64,000 nt of DNA from Streptomyces canus 299MFChir4.1 (GCF_000383615.1 NZ_KB911593.1:23296-87295); one strand, 5' to 3'. Shown: positions 16,823 to 26,032, counted from the first letter of the stretch. The notes: generated from the letters alone by a model not told the origin. Numbers and translations are program-made.

Positions 16823-17073
16823 GAGGGGTCTCCTGTCTGCTGGTGTCTACTGGCGGTTACGCGGAATGTCGATAGGTCGCTGCCATCACTCAAGTCAGCG
16901 TATCCGGTCACCTTTGGATCACCGATAGCGCCCGCCCCGTCCATGCCAGGCGGTATCGGATCACGACCGGTATGTTTTTGATCACCTGAAAAGAATGGAT
17001 ATCAATCGATTTGTAGGGAAGTAGTCGCCCTCGTCGTGACACCCGGCGCACTGAGACCGACGGGACCCCACCG

Positions 17074-19098
17074 ATGCGCATCCGTACGTCCTTCCCCTAC
17101 GAGACGGTGCACGACGACGTCCGCATCCCGCTCCCGGACGGGACACTCCTGTACGCACGCGTGTGGCGACCCCTCACCCAGGAACCGGTACCCGCGATCC
17201 TCGAATACCTGCCGTACCGCCTCACCGACTGGACCGCGCCCCGCGACGGGCAGCGCCACCCCTGGTACGCGGGCCACGGCTACGCCTCGGTCCGGGTCGA
17301 CGTGCGCGGGCACGGCAACAGCGAGGGCCTGCCGGGTGACGCGCACTCGGCGGCCGAACTCGCCGACGGGGTCGAGGTCGTCGACTGGCTGGCCGCGCAG
17401 CCCTGGTGCGACGGCTGGGTCGGCATGTTCGGCATCTCCTGGGGCGGCTTCGACTCCCTCCGGATCGCGGCCCTCGCACCCGAACCGCTCAAGGCGGTCG
17501 TCACCGTCTGCTGCACCGACGACCGCTACGACAACGACGCGTACTACAGGGGAGGTTCCGTCCTCGCGGCCGACATGCACGCGTGGGCGGCGACGATGCT
17601 GGCCTTCGTCGCCCGGCCGCCGGATCCCCTCCATGTCGGTGACGCCTGGCGGGAGATGTGGCTCGCGCGCCTCGACGCGGTCGAACCGTTCGTCCACACC
17701 TGGCTCGGCCACCAGACCCGCGACGACTACTGGCGCCACGGCAGCGTCCGCGAGGACGAGGACTACGACGCGATCGGCGCGGCCGTCCTCGCGGTCGGCG
17801 GCTGGCACGACCCGTACCGCGACACGGTCCTGCGGCTCGTCGAGCACCTGCCGGCCGACCGGGTACGGGGGATCGTCGGCCCCTGGTCGCACCAGTACCC
17901 GGACCGCGGCCTGCCGCCCGGCCCGGCGATCGGCTTCCTCCAGGAGACCCTTCGCTGGTGGGACCAGCACCTCAAGGGCATCGACACCGGCGTCATGAGG
18001 GAACCCCTCCTGAGGGCCTACGTCAGCGACTCCCACCCCCCGGCCACCGTCCTCGACACCCTGCCCGGCCGCTGGGTCGGCGAGCCGTCCTGGCCCTCCC
18101 CCCACGTGACGACGGTGGCGTACGGCCTTCAGGGCGCCCCCGTCCTGGTCCGCTCCCCGCAGCACACGGGCGTGGACGCCGGCCGTTTCCGCCCTCTCGG
18201 GAACGACGCCGACCTGCCGCCGGATCAGCGGGAGGAGGACGCCCGTTCGGCCTGTTTCGAGTTCGCGACGGGCGAGGAGACGTGGGTCCTCGGGCGGCCG
18301 CGGGTGCGGCTCAGGGTGACCTCGGAGGTGTCGCGCGGGCAGATCGCCGCGCGGCTCTGCGATGTCGCCCCGGACGGGTCGTCGACGCTCGTCACGCGAG
18401 GGGTGCTGAACCTCTCGGCCCGCCATGGACGGGACCGGGTAGTGCCCTGGGAGCCAGGGGCCACACAGGAGGTGGCCTTCGAGCTGAACGGCATCGGGCA
18501 CGCCTTCCCGCCCGGTCACCGCATCCGGCTCGCCGTCTCCTCCGCGTACTGGCCGTGGATCTGGCCGCAGCCCGGCTCGCAGGCCGGATTCACCCTGGAG
18601 CCGGCGGGCAGTTTCCTCGAACTGCCGGTACGCGCGCGGGAATCGGCCTCGGACATCGCCTTCGAGGAGCCGGAGCAGTCGGCGCCGCTCGGGGTCACCC
18701 GCGGCGTAGCCGCTGACGGATGGAGCCCCGCCACCCTGGACGAACCCCGCCCGGAGCGCCTGGTCGTCCGTGACGTGGCCAAGGGCGAGTGGCGTCTGGA
18801 GGTCGACCCCAGGTACGGCGGCACGCGCGTGTACCCCGACGGGCTGGAGATCACCGAGGACGCGCTGGAGACGTACACGATCGACGAGCAGGACCCTCTG
18901 TCCGCCCGCACCCGCTCGGACTTGACGATCCGGCTGCACCGCCCCGAGCTCGCCTGGGACACCACCGTCCGCACCCGCTCGGAGATCACCTGCGACGGGA
19001 CGGACTTCCACACCTCGGACGAGGTCGTGTGCACCGCCGGCGACGAGGTGGTCTTCCATCGGACGTGGGAGAAGCGGATCCCACGCACGGCCGGTTGA
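17074..19098 (+). CDS. CocE/NonD family (S15) hydrolase
   Basis: This 674-residue enzyme has an N-terminal alpha/beta-hydrolase domain and a C-terminal jelly-roll (X-Pro dipeptidyl-peptidase C-domain-like) domain. The nucleophile is in MFGISWGGFDSL (about residue 118). HGNSEG precedes it, and GPWSHQYPDRG holds the catalytic His (about 274). The C domain begins near ARSACFEFATGEETWVLG (about 390). These enzymes cleave acyl esters or X-Pro peptides. No signal peptide is evident, so it is cytoplasmic. The gene stands alone; the 251-bp upstream gap shows no gene or clear promoter. Confidence 0.88.
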   Translation: MRIRTSFPYETVHDDVRIPLPDGTLLYARVWRPLTQEPVPAILEYLPYRLTDWTAPRDGQRHPWYAGHGYASVRVDVRGHGNSEGLPGDAHSAAELADGVEVVDWLAAQPWCDGWVGMFGISWGGFDSLRIAALAPEPLKAVVTVCCTDDRYDNDAYYRGGSVLAADMHAWAATMLAFVARPPDPLHVGDAWREMWLARLDAVEPFVHTWLGHQTRDDYWRHGSVREDEDYDAIGAAVLAVGGWHDPYRDTVLRLVEHLPADRVRGIVGPWSHQYPDRGLPPGPAIGFLQETLRWWDQHLKGIDTGVMREPLLRAYVSDSHPPATVLDTLPGRWVGEPSWPSPHVTTVAYGLQGAPVLVRSPQHTGVDAGRFRPLGNDADLPPDQREEDARSACFEFATGEETWVLGRPRVRLRVTSEVSRGQIAARLCDVAPDGSSTLVTRGVLNLSARHGRDRVVPWEPGATQEVAFELNGIGHAFPPGHRIRLAVSSAYWPWIWPQPGSQAGFTLEPAGSFLELPVRARESASDIAFEEPEQSAPLGVTRGVAADGWSPATLDEPRPERLVVRDVAKGEWRLEVDPRYGGTRVYPDGLEITEDALETYTIDEQDPLSARTRSDLTIRLHRPELAWDTTVRTRSEITCDGTDFHTSDEVVCTAGDEVVFHRTWEKRIPRTAG

Positions 19099-19340
19099 AC
19101 ACGAGTTGGGCATTCCTGACCGTTTTACCCCTCTTGCGCTTGGCTGTGACTTGGCCCACGCGGACGAACGGATCGGCGAACATCCGGAATCTGTCGATCC
19201 ACCTTTCGCCGTGCGCGAGTTGAGGCTTGGCGAACGCAAAGGATCAAGTGCCTCAAATGCCTCTTACCAAGGTCAATAGGCATCGCATGTGAATTCGCCA
19301 CTTGTTCCGGACATGTGCTCTCGCATACGTTCCCGGCCTG
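19099..19340. other. Promoter/leader region upstream of riboswitch
   Basis: This 240-bp stretch between the CocE-type hydrolase and the riboswitch holds no gene I can support. It must contain the promoter for the riboswitch-controlled transcript. It is notably less GC-rich than its surroundings. I could not fix the -35/-10 elements. Confidence 0.4.
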
Positions 19341-19530
19341 TCGGGCGGCCGCCGAATCCTGCCACCGCCCGCTACACCCACCGAGAACCACGGCAGGAGC
19401 GGGGGAACCAGGTAAGTCGCCGGGCCGGATGTCTTCGGACATACCGGTACGGCTTGGGGTGAAGTCGCGCTTTTCGCAAGCGTGGCCGGGCAGCTCCCGC
19501 CCGAACCCGACAGCTCACCTCGCAGGCGAC
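19341..19530 (+). ncRNA. c-di-AMP riboswitch (ydaO/yuaA type)
   Basis: The sequence carries the conserved blocks of the ydaO-yuaA class in order: GCCGAATCCTGCC (19351), GGCAGGAGCGGGGGAACCA (19392), TTGGGGTGAAGTC (19454), GGCCGGGCAGCTCCCGCCCGAACCCGACAGCT (19484-19515) and CACCTCGCAGGCG (19516). A small variable stem, ATGTCttcgGACAT, lies in the middle. It ends right before the ribosome site of a secreted transglycosylase-like gene. In Streptomyces this class commonly sits before cell-wall hydrolase genes and turns them off when c-di-AMP is high. Orientation and spacing fit cis-control of the gene at 19547. Confidence 0.92.
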
Positions 19531-19546
19531 GGAGAGGAACTTCGCC

Positions 19547-20029
19547 ATGCCCGCTGCCGCTCAGCACCGCCGTCCCGTTACCAGCCGTCTCGTCCGCAGG
19601 CTCGCCGTCGCCGGTACGGGCGTCGCCGTCCTCGCGCTCCCGCTCATCGGCGCGACCAGCGCGTCCGCGGCCACCCCGACCGTGCAGACCGCGACCACGC
19701 TCGGCTACTCCAACACCCTCGACGGCTGGATCCGGGCCTCCCTCGCCGTCATGGCGGAGCACGGCATCCCCGGCTCCTACGACGGCATCTACCGCAACGT
19801 CATCCGTGAGTCCTCCGGCAACCCCTACGCCATCAACCTCTGGGACTCCAACGCGGCCGCCGGCACGCCCTCCAAGGGCCTGCTCCAGGTGATCGACCCG
19901 ACCTTCAACGCGTACCACGTGGCCAACACCTCGTGGGACCCGTACGACCCGGTCGCGAACATCACCGCGGCCTGCAACTACGCGGCGCAGCGGTACGGGT
20001 CCATCGACAACGTGTTTGGCGCGTACTAG
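19547..20029 (+). CDS. Secreted transglycosylase SLT-domain protein
   Basis: This 160-residue exported protein has a signal peptide (about residues 1-42, cut near ATSASA-ATP) and a compact soluble-lytic-transglycosylase-like domain. The catalytic Glu is in NVIRESSGNPYAINLWDSN, followed by SKGLLQVIDPTFNAY and a C-terminal ITAACNYAAQRYGS. It should cleave peptidoglycan glycan strands outside the membrane. Control by the c-di-AMP riboswitch upstream links wall turnover to osmotic/wall signalling, as with Streptomyces rpf-type genes. GGAGAG lies about 10 nt before the ATG. It ends 3 bp from the convergent HAD gene. Confidence 0.9.
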   Translation: MPAAAQHRRPVTSRLVRRLAVAGTGVAVLALPLIGATSASAATPTVQTATTLGYSNTLDGWIRASLAVMAEHGIPGSYDGIYRNVIRESSGNPYAINLWDSNAAAGTPSKGLLQVIDPTFNAYHVANTSWDPYDPVANITAACNYAAQRYGSIDNVFGAY

Positions 20030-20032
20030 GAA

Positions 20033-20845
20033 CTACGCCTGGCTGAACAGTCTTTCGAGGACGACGGCGATGCCGTCGTCCTCGTTCGACAGGGTCACCT
20101 CGTCGGCCACGGCCTTGAGTTCGGGGTGGGCGTTGGCCATCGCCACACCACGGGCCGCCCAGTCGAACATCGGGATGTCGTTGGGCATGTCCCCGAAGGC
20201 GATCGTCACCTCGGGCCCGAGTCCCAGGTGTTCGGCGGCCAGCGCGAGGCCGGTCGCCTTGGTGATGCCGCATGGCTGGAGTTCGACGGTCCCGGGGCCC
20301 GACATGGTGACCGTCGCCAGCGAACCCACCACCGACCGCGCCGTGACCGCCAACTCGTCGTCGGACAGGTAGGGGTGGCGCAGCAGCACCTTGCTGATCG
20401 GCTCGCACCACAGGTCGTCGCGCCGGCCGACCCGCACCGCGGGCAGGGTCGGATGGGGCATCAGGTAGCCCGGTTCGATGAGCGTGAGTCCGTCGACTCC
20501 GTCCTGGTCCACGGCCGCGTACACCTGCCCGACCTCGGCCTCGATCTTGCCCAGCGCGGTCTCGGCCAGCTCCCGGTCCAAGGTCACCGACCAGAGCAGA
20601 CGGTCCGCGCCGGCGTCGTACACCTGCGCGCCCTGTCCGCACACCGCGAGCCCCGTGCTGCCGAGGTCGTCGAGCAGCGGCCGCACTCTGGGCGCCGGCC
20701 GGCCCGTCACGACGAGATGCCGGGCCCCACCCGCGGCCACCCGTGCGAGCGCGGCCAACGACCGGTCGGAGAGGGTGTCGTCGGTCCGCAGCAGCGTTCC
20801 GTCCAGGTCAGTGGCGATCAGTGAATATGCGGAAGAGGCGGCCAT
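20033..20845 (-). CDS. HAD superfamily Cof-type phosphatase
   Basis: This 270-residue protein belongs to the IIB (Cof) branch of haloacid dehalogenase hydrolases. Motif I is LIATDLDGTLLRTDD (about residues 8-22), motif II LVVTGRP, motif III Lys in CGITKATGL, and motif IV IAFGDMPNDIPMF. It likely dephosphorylates sugar phosphates or cofactors in the cytoplasm. The large cap domain lies between motifs II and III (about 80-190). No operon partner is evident. Confidence 0.9.
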   Translation of the reverse strand: MAASSAYSLIATDLDGTLLRTDDTLSDRSLAALARVAAGGARHLVVTGRPAPRVRPLLDDLGSTGLAVCGQGAQVYDAGADRLLWSVTLDRELAETALGKIEAEVGQVYAAVDQDGVDGLTLIEPGYLMPHPTLPAVRVGRRDDLWCEPISKVLLRHPYLSDDELAVTARSVVGSLATVTMSGPGTVELQPCGITKATGLALAAEHLGLGPEVTIAFGDMPNDIPMFDWAARGVAMANAHPELKAVADEVTLSNEDDGIAVVLERLFSQA

Positions 20846-21310
20846 GATCAGAGAATACGGATGGTTGGCCCCTCCGACTCGACGCGAACCGGACGGCTGC
20901 TGCTTTCACATGCGTTGACGGCGGTTCCGGTTCCGGGGTGCGGCGGTCACGCGCTGGTACGGCACGGCCCCGGCCGACGGACCCTGCCGGGCGCGGCCCG
21001 AAACCCTCGGCCGGTCGCGGGCGTTCACCACCACCGGCGGACCCTTGTGAAGGCCGCGAGCCTCCCGCTCTCCGGCGGCGGCCTCCCGGCCTCCCCACGA
21101 GCCGACGGGTGGTCTTGGCCGAGGACTTCGACGGTGGGCCAAAGTGGCCGGTGCCGCTCGCGCTTCACCGGCTGCGGCGCCGCCGGCCTGACCGGCCGCA
21201 TAGGCCACCTGACCGGCCGCCGAGACCGCCATGCGCGCCGTCGCGTTCGCCGCCGCGGAGACCGCTGTACCCCCGCGCCCGGGCCGCCCCTCGGCGCTTC
21301 CCGCGGAGCG
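20846..21310. other. 465-bp gap with no supported gene
   Basis: Between the HAD gene and the LacI gene (both minus strand) there is very GC-rich DNA with open frames on both strands but no start with a ribosome site and no family-like peptide. A 13-bp direct repeat (cctgaccggccgc at 21187 and 21208) is present. It may be eroded coding sequence from the neighbouring sugar locus, but I see no proof. Confidence 0.5.
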
Positions 21311-22339
21311 CTACGCCGAGTCCCGGACCACCAGTTCCGTCGGGAGGATCACTCCGGCCGTGTCCTCGCCCGCGATCTGGGCGAGGAGCATGCGGACCAT
21401 CTCGGCGCTGATGCGGTCGAAGGGCTGACGCATGGTGGTGAGGGCGGGGGCGATGGCGGTGGCCGCCGGGGAGTCGTCGAAGCCGCCGACAGCGATGTCA
21501 TCGGGGACCGAGCGCCCGGCCTGCTGAAGGACGCCCACCACACCCAGGGCCATGAGGTCCGAGGCGACGAACACCGCGTCCAGGTCCGGGGCCTGGGCCA
21601 GCAGGCGGCGGGCCGCCCGTTCGCCGCCGCTGCGCCGGAAGTCGCCCTCGACGACGAGTGCCGGGTCGTAGGGCAGGCCCGCCTCGGCGAGCATGTCCCG
21701 GTAGCCGGCCAGCCGGTCGGGGCCGCCCGGCATGTCCAGCGGCCCGGTGACCATGCCGACACGGCGACGGCCGCCGGCGAGGAGATGACGGACCATGTCC
21801 TGCGCGCCCTCCCGGTCGGCGGCGGCCACGTAACTCACCTTGGTCCCCCGCCCGATCGGCTTGCCGCAGACCACCAACGGGATCCCGGCGTCGTGCAGTT
21901 CTGCCGCGACCGGGTCACCGCTGTGGTTGGAGAGCAGCAGCACCCCGTCGACGTGGCCCGAGGTGATGTACCGGGTCAGCCGGCGCCGGTCGTCGTCGCT
22001 CTCGGCGAGCATCAGCAGCAGCGGGATGTCGTGCTGGGCGAGCCGCTCGGTGCAACCCCGCAGCAGGACGTTGAAGTTGGGGTCCTCGAAGAACTTCTCC
22101 TGCGGCTCGGTCAGCAGGAACGCCACCGAGTCCGACCGGCCCGTACTGAGGCTGCGGGCATGCCGGTTGACCACGTACCCGGTCTTCCTGACGGCGGCCT
22201 CGACCGCCCGCCGGGCGGCGGGCGAGACGTAGTGGCCGCCGTTCAGGAAGCGGGAGACGGTGCCCCGCGAGACGCCCGCCTCCCGGGCCACGTCGTGGAT
22301 GGTCGGTGGCTTGCGGCGTCCGTTCGCGCTGGTGGTCAT
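21311..22339 (-). CDS. LacI-family transcriptional repressor
   Basis: This 342-residue regulator has the N-terminal HTH (PTIHDVAREAGVSRGTVSRFLNG, about residues 11-33; YVVNRHARSLSTGRS is the hinge helix) and a periplasmic-binding-protein-like ligand domain (from SDSVAFLLTEP). ATG 22339 is the right start; longer readings run into the permease frame. It is the last gene of the sugar-importer operon, 41 nt after the second permease. Local repression, relieved by the imported sugar, is the usual logic for such a layout. The inverted repeats at 25.7-25.8 kb are its likely operators. Confidence 0.9.
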   Translation of the reverse strand: MTTSANGRRKPPTIHDVAREAGVSRGTVSRFLNGGHYVSPAARRAVEAAVRKTGYVVNRHARSLSTGRSDSVAFLLTEPQEKFFEDPNFNVLLRGCTERLAQHDIPLLLMLAESDDDRRRLTRYITSGHVDGVLLLSNHSGDPVAAELHDAGIPLVVCGKPIGRGTKVSYVAAADREGAQDMVRHLLAGGRRRVGMVTGPLDMPGGPDRLAGYRDMLAEAGLPYDPALVVEGDFRRSGGERAARRLLAQAPDLDAVFVASDLMALGVVGVLQQAGRSVPDDIAVGGFDDSPAATAIAPALTTMRQPFDRISAEMVRMLLAQIAGEDTAGVILPTELVVRDSA

Positions 22340-22380
22340 GTTCCTCGTTCGGAGACGTTCGTGAAGGGGAGCCCGGAGCC

Positions 22381-23250
22381 TCAGGCCTTGACCGAGCCGC
22401 TCATCAGGTCCAGGGACCAGAACCGCTGGATCACCAGGAAGAGCCCGATCAGCGGGACGATCGCCAGCAGACACCCGGTGATGACCAGGGTGTACAGGGC
22501 CGGTTGCGAGGCGCCCTGGGCGAGCAGCGTGTACAGGCCGAGGGTGATCGGGAACTTCTCGTCGTCGGCCAGCATGACGTAGGGCAGCAGGAAGTTGTTC
22601 CAGATGCCGACGAACTGGAAGAGGAACACCGTGATCAGCCCGGGCATCATCATCGGTACGGCGATCCGCGAGAAGATCCGCCACTCGCTCGCGCCGTCCA
22701 TGCGGGCGGCCTCCATGAGTTCGGCGGGCACGGACGCGGCCGCGTAGATGCGGACCAGGTAGACGCCGTACGGCGACAGGATCGACGGCAGCAGCATCGC
22801 CCCGTACGAGTCGGCCATGCCGAGCTTCGACAGCAGCAGGTACTGCGGTACGGCCAGCACGATGGACGGCACCAGGACGCCGGCCAGGATCATCTTGAAG
22901 ACTGCCTCACGGCCGCGGAAGCTGTAGCGGCCGAGCGCGTAGCCGCCGGCGGCGGAGACCGCGGCGGAGAGCAGGGCGCCGAGACCGGCGTAGAAGGCCG
23001 AGTTGGCCATCCACCGCCAGAAGATGCCGTCCCGGTAGGCGGTCAGGTCGCTGAGGTTCTGGAAGAAGCCGCCGCCGGGGGCGAAGGTGAAGGTGGAGAA
23101 GAGCTCCGACCGGTCCTTGGTCGCCGCGACGACCACCCAGGCGATGGGGATCAGGCAGTACAGCGCGCCGAGGATCAGCACGAGCGTGGGCACCCAGGCG
23201 GTGCGGCGCGCCTTCGTGGTGGTGCCGGCGGTGAGGGTGAGGGGGGTCAT
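22381..23250 (-). CDS. Sugar ABC transporter permease (MalG-type)
   Basis: This 289-residue protein has six transmembrane segments and the EAA loop (PAELMEAARMDGASEWRIFSRIAVPMM) that docks on the ATPase. The N terminus is short, as in MalG-type subunits. ATG 23250 overlaps the stop of the upstream permease (ATGA), and a longer in-frame reading is only shadow. It is the second membrane subunit of a CUT1 importer. No ATPase is encoded here; the shared MsiK-type ATPase of Streptomyces would be expected to serve it. Confidence 0.9.
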   Translation of the reverse strand: MTPLTLTAGTTTKARRTAWVPTLVLILGALYCLIPIAWVVVAATKDRSELFSTFTFAPGGGFFQNLSDLTAYRDGIFWRWMANSAFYAGLGALLSAAVSAAGGYALGRYSFRGREAVFKMILAGVLVPSIVLAVPQYLLLSKLGMADSYGAMLLPSILSPYGVYLVRIYAAASVPAELMEAARMDGASEWRIFSRIAVPMMMPGLITVFLFQFVGIWNNFLLPYVMLADDEKFPITLGLYTLLAQGASQPALYTLVITGCLLAIVPLIGLFLVIQRFWSLDLMSGSVKA

Positions 23251-24242
23251 GCCCGGTCCTCCCGGGTGTAGCGGTCGGAGATGCGCAGCAGGGTGAAGGA
23301 CAGGACGAACGTGGCCAGGGCCAGGACGACCGCGGTGGCGGAGGCGCCGTAGATGTCGGACTGGAGGAAGGCCTTGTCGTAGATGGCCATCAGGGGGCTC
23401 CACGAGCTGGGCAGGCCGTTGGTGAGCGGCTTGAGGGCCATCGGCTCGGTGAAGACCTGGAGGGTGGCGATCACCGAGAAGAAGAAAGTGAGCACCAGGG
23501 AGGGCATCACGATCGGGATCTTGATCTTCAGGGCGATGCCCAGGTCGGTCGCACCGTCGATCCTGGCCGCCTCGTAGATGTCCGGCGGGATCGCCCTGAG
23601 GGCGGTGTAGATGACGATCATGTTGAAGCCGGTGCCGCCCCAGACCGCGATGTTCGCGAAGGAGAGGTAGAGGTTGCCGCCGTCGAACAGGTCGGGCTGC
23701 GGGAGGCCGAACTTGTCCAGCAGGTAGTAGAAGGGGCTGACGTCCGGCAGGTACAGGAAGCCCCACATGAGGGCGGCGATGATGCCCGGCACCGCGTACG
23801 GCAGGAAGATCATCAGCCGGGCGAAGGGCGCGCTGCGCGCCTTGGGCGTGTCCAGCATCAGCGCGAACAGCAGCGCGAGGCCCAGCATGGTCGGGATGAC
23901 GATGAGGCCGTAGCCGAAGGCGCGCAGGATGCTGTGGCCGAACTCGGAGTCCTTGAGGACGTCGGTGTAGTTGCCGAGGCCGTTCCACACCTGCTCGCGG
24001 GCGCCCTTGCCGAGTCCGATGCCCTTGACCCGGACCTTGTGCAGGCTCAGCCAGATCGCGTACCCGATGGGCACGACGGTGAAGGCCGCGAAGAGGGTGA
24101 GGGTGGGCACCAGGAACCAGTACGGTGCGCTGCGGCCACGGCGGCGGGGGCGGCTGGGGCGGACGGACTGGGCGGTGCCGGTGCCGTCCGCCAAGGGCCC
24201 GGCCTCGGTGAGGACGGAGCCCTTGAGCGGAGCGCTGGTCAT
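23247..24242 (-). CDS. Sugar ABC transporter permease (MalF-type)
   Basis: This 331-residue permease has an Arg/Pro-rich cytoplasmic start, then six transmembrane segments beginning at PYWFLVPTLTLFAAFTVVPIG. Its EAA loop is PPDIYEAARIDGATDLGIALKIKIPIVMP. It pairs with the MalG-type subunit that follows and the lipoprotein that precedes it, overlapping both by 4 nt. The periplasm-facing loop contains KSPLMAIYDKAF-like residues typical of the MalF group for oligosaccharides. Confidence 0.9.
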   Translation of the reverse strand: MTSAPLKGSVLTEAGPLADGTGTAQSVRPSRPRRRGRSAPYWFLVPTLTLFAAFTVVPIGYAIWLSLHKVRVKGIGLGKGAREQVWNGLGNYTDVLKDSEFGHSILRAFGYGLIVIPTMLGLALLFALMLDTPKARSAPFARLMIFLPYAVPGIIAALMWGFLYLPDVSPFYYLLDKFGLPQPDLFDGGNLYLSFANIAVWGGTGFNMIVIYTALRAIPPDIYEAARIDGATDLGIALKIKIPIVMPSLVLTFFFSVIATLQVFTEPMALKPLTNGLPSSWSPLMAIYDKAFLQSDIYGASATAVVLALATFVLSFTLLRISDRYTREDRA

Positions 24243-25570
24243 GCCTCGGTCACCTCGAAACCCTGCTTCTTCATGTCGCCGAAGGTCTTCGACTGCATGG
24301 TGGCGAGGGCGGAGTCGAACTGGGTCTCCTTCTTCGCCTTGCTGGCCTTGCCGAAGGCGTCCTGGAAGGTGGTGTAGGCCGTGTTGACGTTGGGGCCCCA
24401 GGCCGCGGCGGCGGTGGTCGCGGCGATCTCACCGGCCGTGGTGTAGAAGTCCGCCTGGTTCGAGAAGAACTCCGGCGTGGTCAGGACGTCCCCGGACTGG
24501 CCCTTCGTGGCGGCCGGGTAGATCGCGACCTCCTTGACCAGGGCGGCCAGCGCCTCCGGGTCGGTGTTCAGCCAGGTGGCGAACTTGGCGGCGGCCTCGG
24601 CGTGCTTGGAGTCGGTGGAGACGCCGGTGGAGGAACCGCCCCAGCTGCCGGTGACGTTCTCGCCGGACTTCCACTGCGGCAGCGGGGCCATGCGCCACTT
24701 GCCCTTGGTGTCGGGCGCGGAGGAGACCAGCACACCGGGCGCCCAGACGGCGGAGACCCAGGCGAGGTGGGTGCCCTTGTTGAGGGCGTTGTTCCAGGCC
24801 GGGGTGTACATCGGCTGGTTGTCGATGACGCCCTCCTGCACGAGCCCGCCCCAGAACTCGGCGACCTGCTTGGTGGCCGCGTCGTCGATGCCGACGGTCC
24901 ACTTGCCGGACGGGTCGACGGTCCACCACTTGCCGCCGGCCTGCTGGGAAAGGCCCGCGAACAGGCCGGGGTCGTTGGCGGAGAACGTGGTCAAGTAGGC
25001 GTCCGGGACGGCCTTCTTGGCGGCGCGGGCGGTCTCGGCGAACTCCGTCCAGGTCTTCGGGACGGTGAGGCCGTGCTTCTTGAAGAGGTCCTCGCGGTAG
25101 TAGAACATCAGCGGCCCGGCGTCCTGCGGGATCGCGTAGAGCGCGTCCGTGCCGAGGGTGACCATGCCCCACAGGCCCTCGGCGAACTGGGACTTGGTGT
25201 CACCGGCGTACTTGGTGATGTCGGCCAGGACGTCGTTGGAGACCAGGGTCGGCAGCGACTGGTACTCGACCTGGATGAGGTCGGGGGCGTTGCCGGCCTT
25301 CTTCGCGGTGATCAGCTTGGAGACGATCTCACCGCCGCTGGCCTGCTTGGACACGGTGACCGTGATGTCCGGGTTCTTCTTGTTCCAGATCGCGGCGACC
25401 TTCTCCATGTTCGGCGCCCACGACCAGTAGGTCAGCTTGACGGGCCCGCTGCTCTCGCCGGAGTCCTTGTCGTCGGAACCGCCACAGGCGGCGAGCGTGC
25501 CGGTGAGGCCGAGGGCTGCGGCCCCGGCAAGGATGGTGCGCCTGCTGATCTGGCGGCGGTTGATCGACAT
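24239..25570 (-). CDS. Sugar-binding lipoprotein of ABC importer
   Basis: This is a 443-residue extracellular solute-binding protein of the CUT1 (oligosaccharide) group. The N terminus has a twin-arginine-like RRTILAGAAALG and a lipobox ending TLAAC-GGS (Cys about residue 29), so it is exported and lipid-anchored. The body begins VKLTYWSWAPNMEKVAAIWNKKNPDI, a typical type-I sugar-binder start, and has many Trp residues for sugar stacking. GGGGAG lies upstream of the ATG. It is first in an operon with two permeases and a LacI regulator. Galacto-oligosaccharide is my guess from the GH53 remnant nearby. Confidence 0.9.
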   Translation of the reverse strand: MSINRRQISRRTILAGAAALGLTGTLAACGGSDDKDSGESSGPVKLTYWSWAPNMEKVAAIWNKKNPDITVTVSKQASGGEIVSKLITAKKAGNAPDLIQVEYQSLPTLVSNDVLADITKYAGDTKSQFAEGLWGMVTLGTDALYAIPQDAGPLMFYYREDLFKKHGLTVPKTWTEFAETARAAKKAVPDAYLTTFSANDPGLFAGLSQQAGGKWWTVDPSGKWTVGIDDAATKQVAEFWGGLVQEGVIDNQPMYTPAWNNALNKGTHLAWVSAVWAPGVLVSSAPDTKGKWRMAPLPQWKSGENVTGSWGGSSTGVSTDSKHAEAAAKFATWLNTDPEALAALVKEVAIYPAATKGQSGDVLTTPEFFSNQADFYTTAGEIAATTAAAAWGPNVNTAYTTFQDAFGKASKAKKETQFDSALATMQSKTFGDMKKQGFEVTEA

Positions 25571-25688
25571 CTACATCTCCCCTGACTTGGAACCAGCCGG
25601 TCTCGAGACGTCGCGCGTTCGCGGCAACCGCCGTGGGGGGAGGTTCTGCGGACGTGGCCGAGAGGCTGTGCGCGAGGGCCGCGCGACT

Positions 25689-25704
25689 CTGTGATCGTGC
25701 ACAG
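25689..25704. promoter_or_regulatory. Operator-like element, copy 1
   Basis: CTGTGATCGTGCACAG has inner arms CTGTG/CACAG around a 6-base centre. It lies about 120 bp upstream of the sugar-binding lipoprotein gene. It is the exact reverse complement of the element at 25788-25803. Confidence 0.6.
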
Positions 25705-25787
25705 TAGAGAATTGTTTCGGCCCCTTGTCAATGGCGGGTGCGTGGGGTTACCTACTTGTTGCTCGCCGATGACAGGGGCGAGGTGAG

Positions 25788-25828
25788 CTGTGCACGATCA
25801 CAGAAAATCAGGGGTTTTCTGTGATCGT
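25788..25828. promoter_or_regulatory. Operator-like element, copy 2, plus 14-bp inverted repeat
   Basis: CTGTGCACGATCACAG (25788-25803) is an inverted copy of the 25689 element. It runs directly into a perfect 14-bp inverted repeat (25794-25807 with 25815-25828, loop TCAGGGG) that repeats the GATCACAG half-site. This gives several half-sites within 140 bp and about 99 bp between copies, which suits cooperative binding or looping by the LacI-family regulator encoded in the operon. Confidence 0.6.
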
Positions 25829-26032
25829 CAGGCGTTACGCCGACTCCCCTCGCCCCGTTCTACGGACCCCCTCGGGCGGCGAACTGATCGCAGCGCCGGT
25901 ATCTCCGTGACCGTTCATGAAAGGCCCCCTCCTGCAATGGGCCGCTGCCCGGGGCGGCCGCCATCACGGCGCGTTAAGGCAGGCCATGCGGGATCGCCGA
26001 GACCGCATACCCGTTCGCGCTGGAGAGCGAGG

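Noticed and set aside
17002..19239. A 745-codon minus-strand frame opposite the CocE-type hydrolase
   Set aside because: It is a low-complexity shadow. The plus strand carries the catalytic motifs.
20906..21232. A 108-codon minus-strand frame between the HAD and LacI genes
   Set aside because: Ala/Arg/Gly-rich without motif or ribosome site. It reads like non-coding GC-rich DNA.
22340..22684. N-terminal extension of the LacI-family gene
   Set aside because: The added 115 codons are the shadow of the MalG-type permease. The HTH begins right after ATG 22339.
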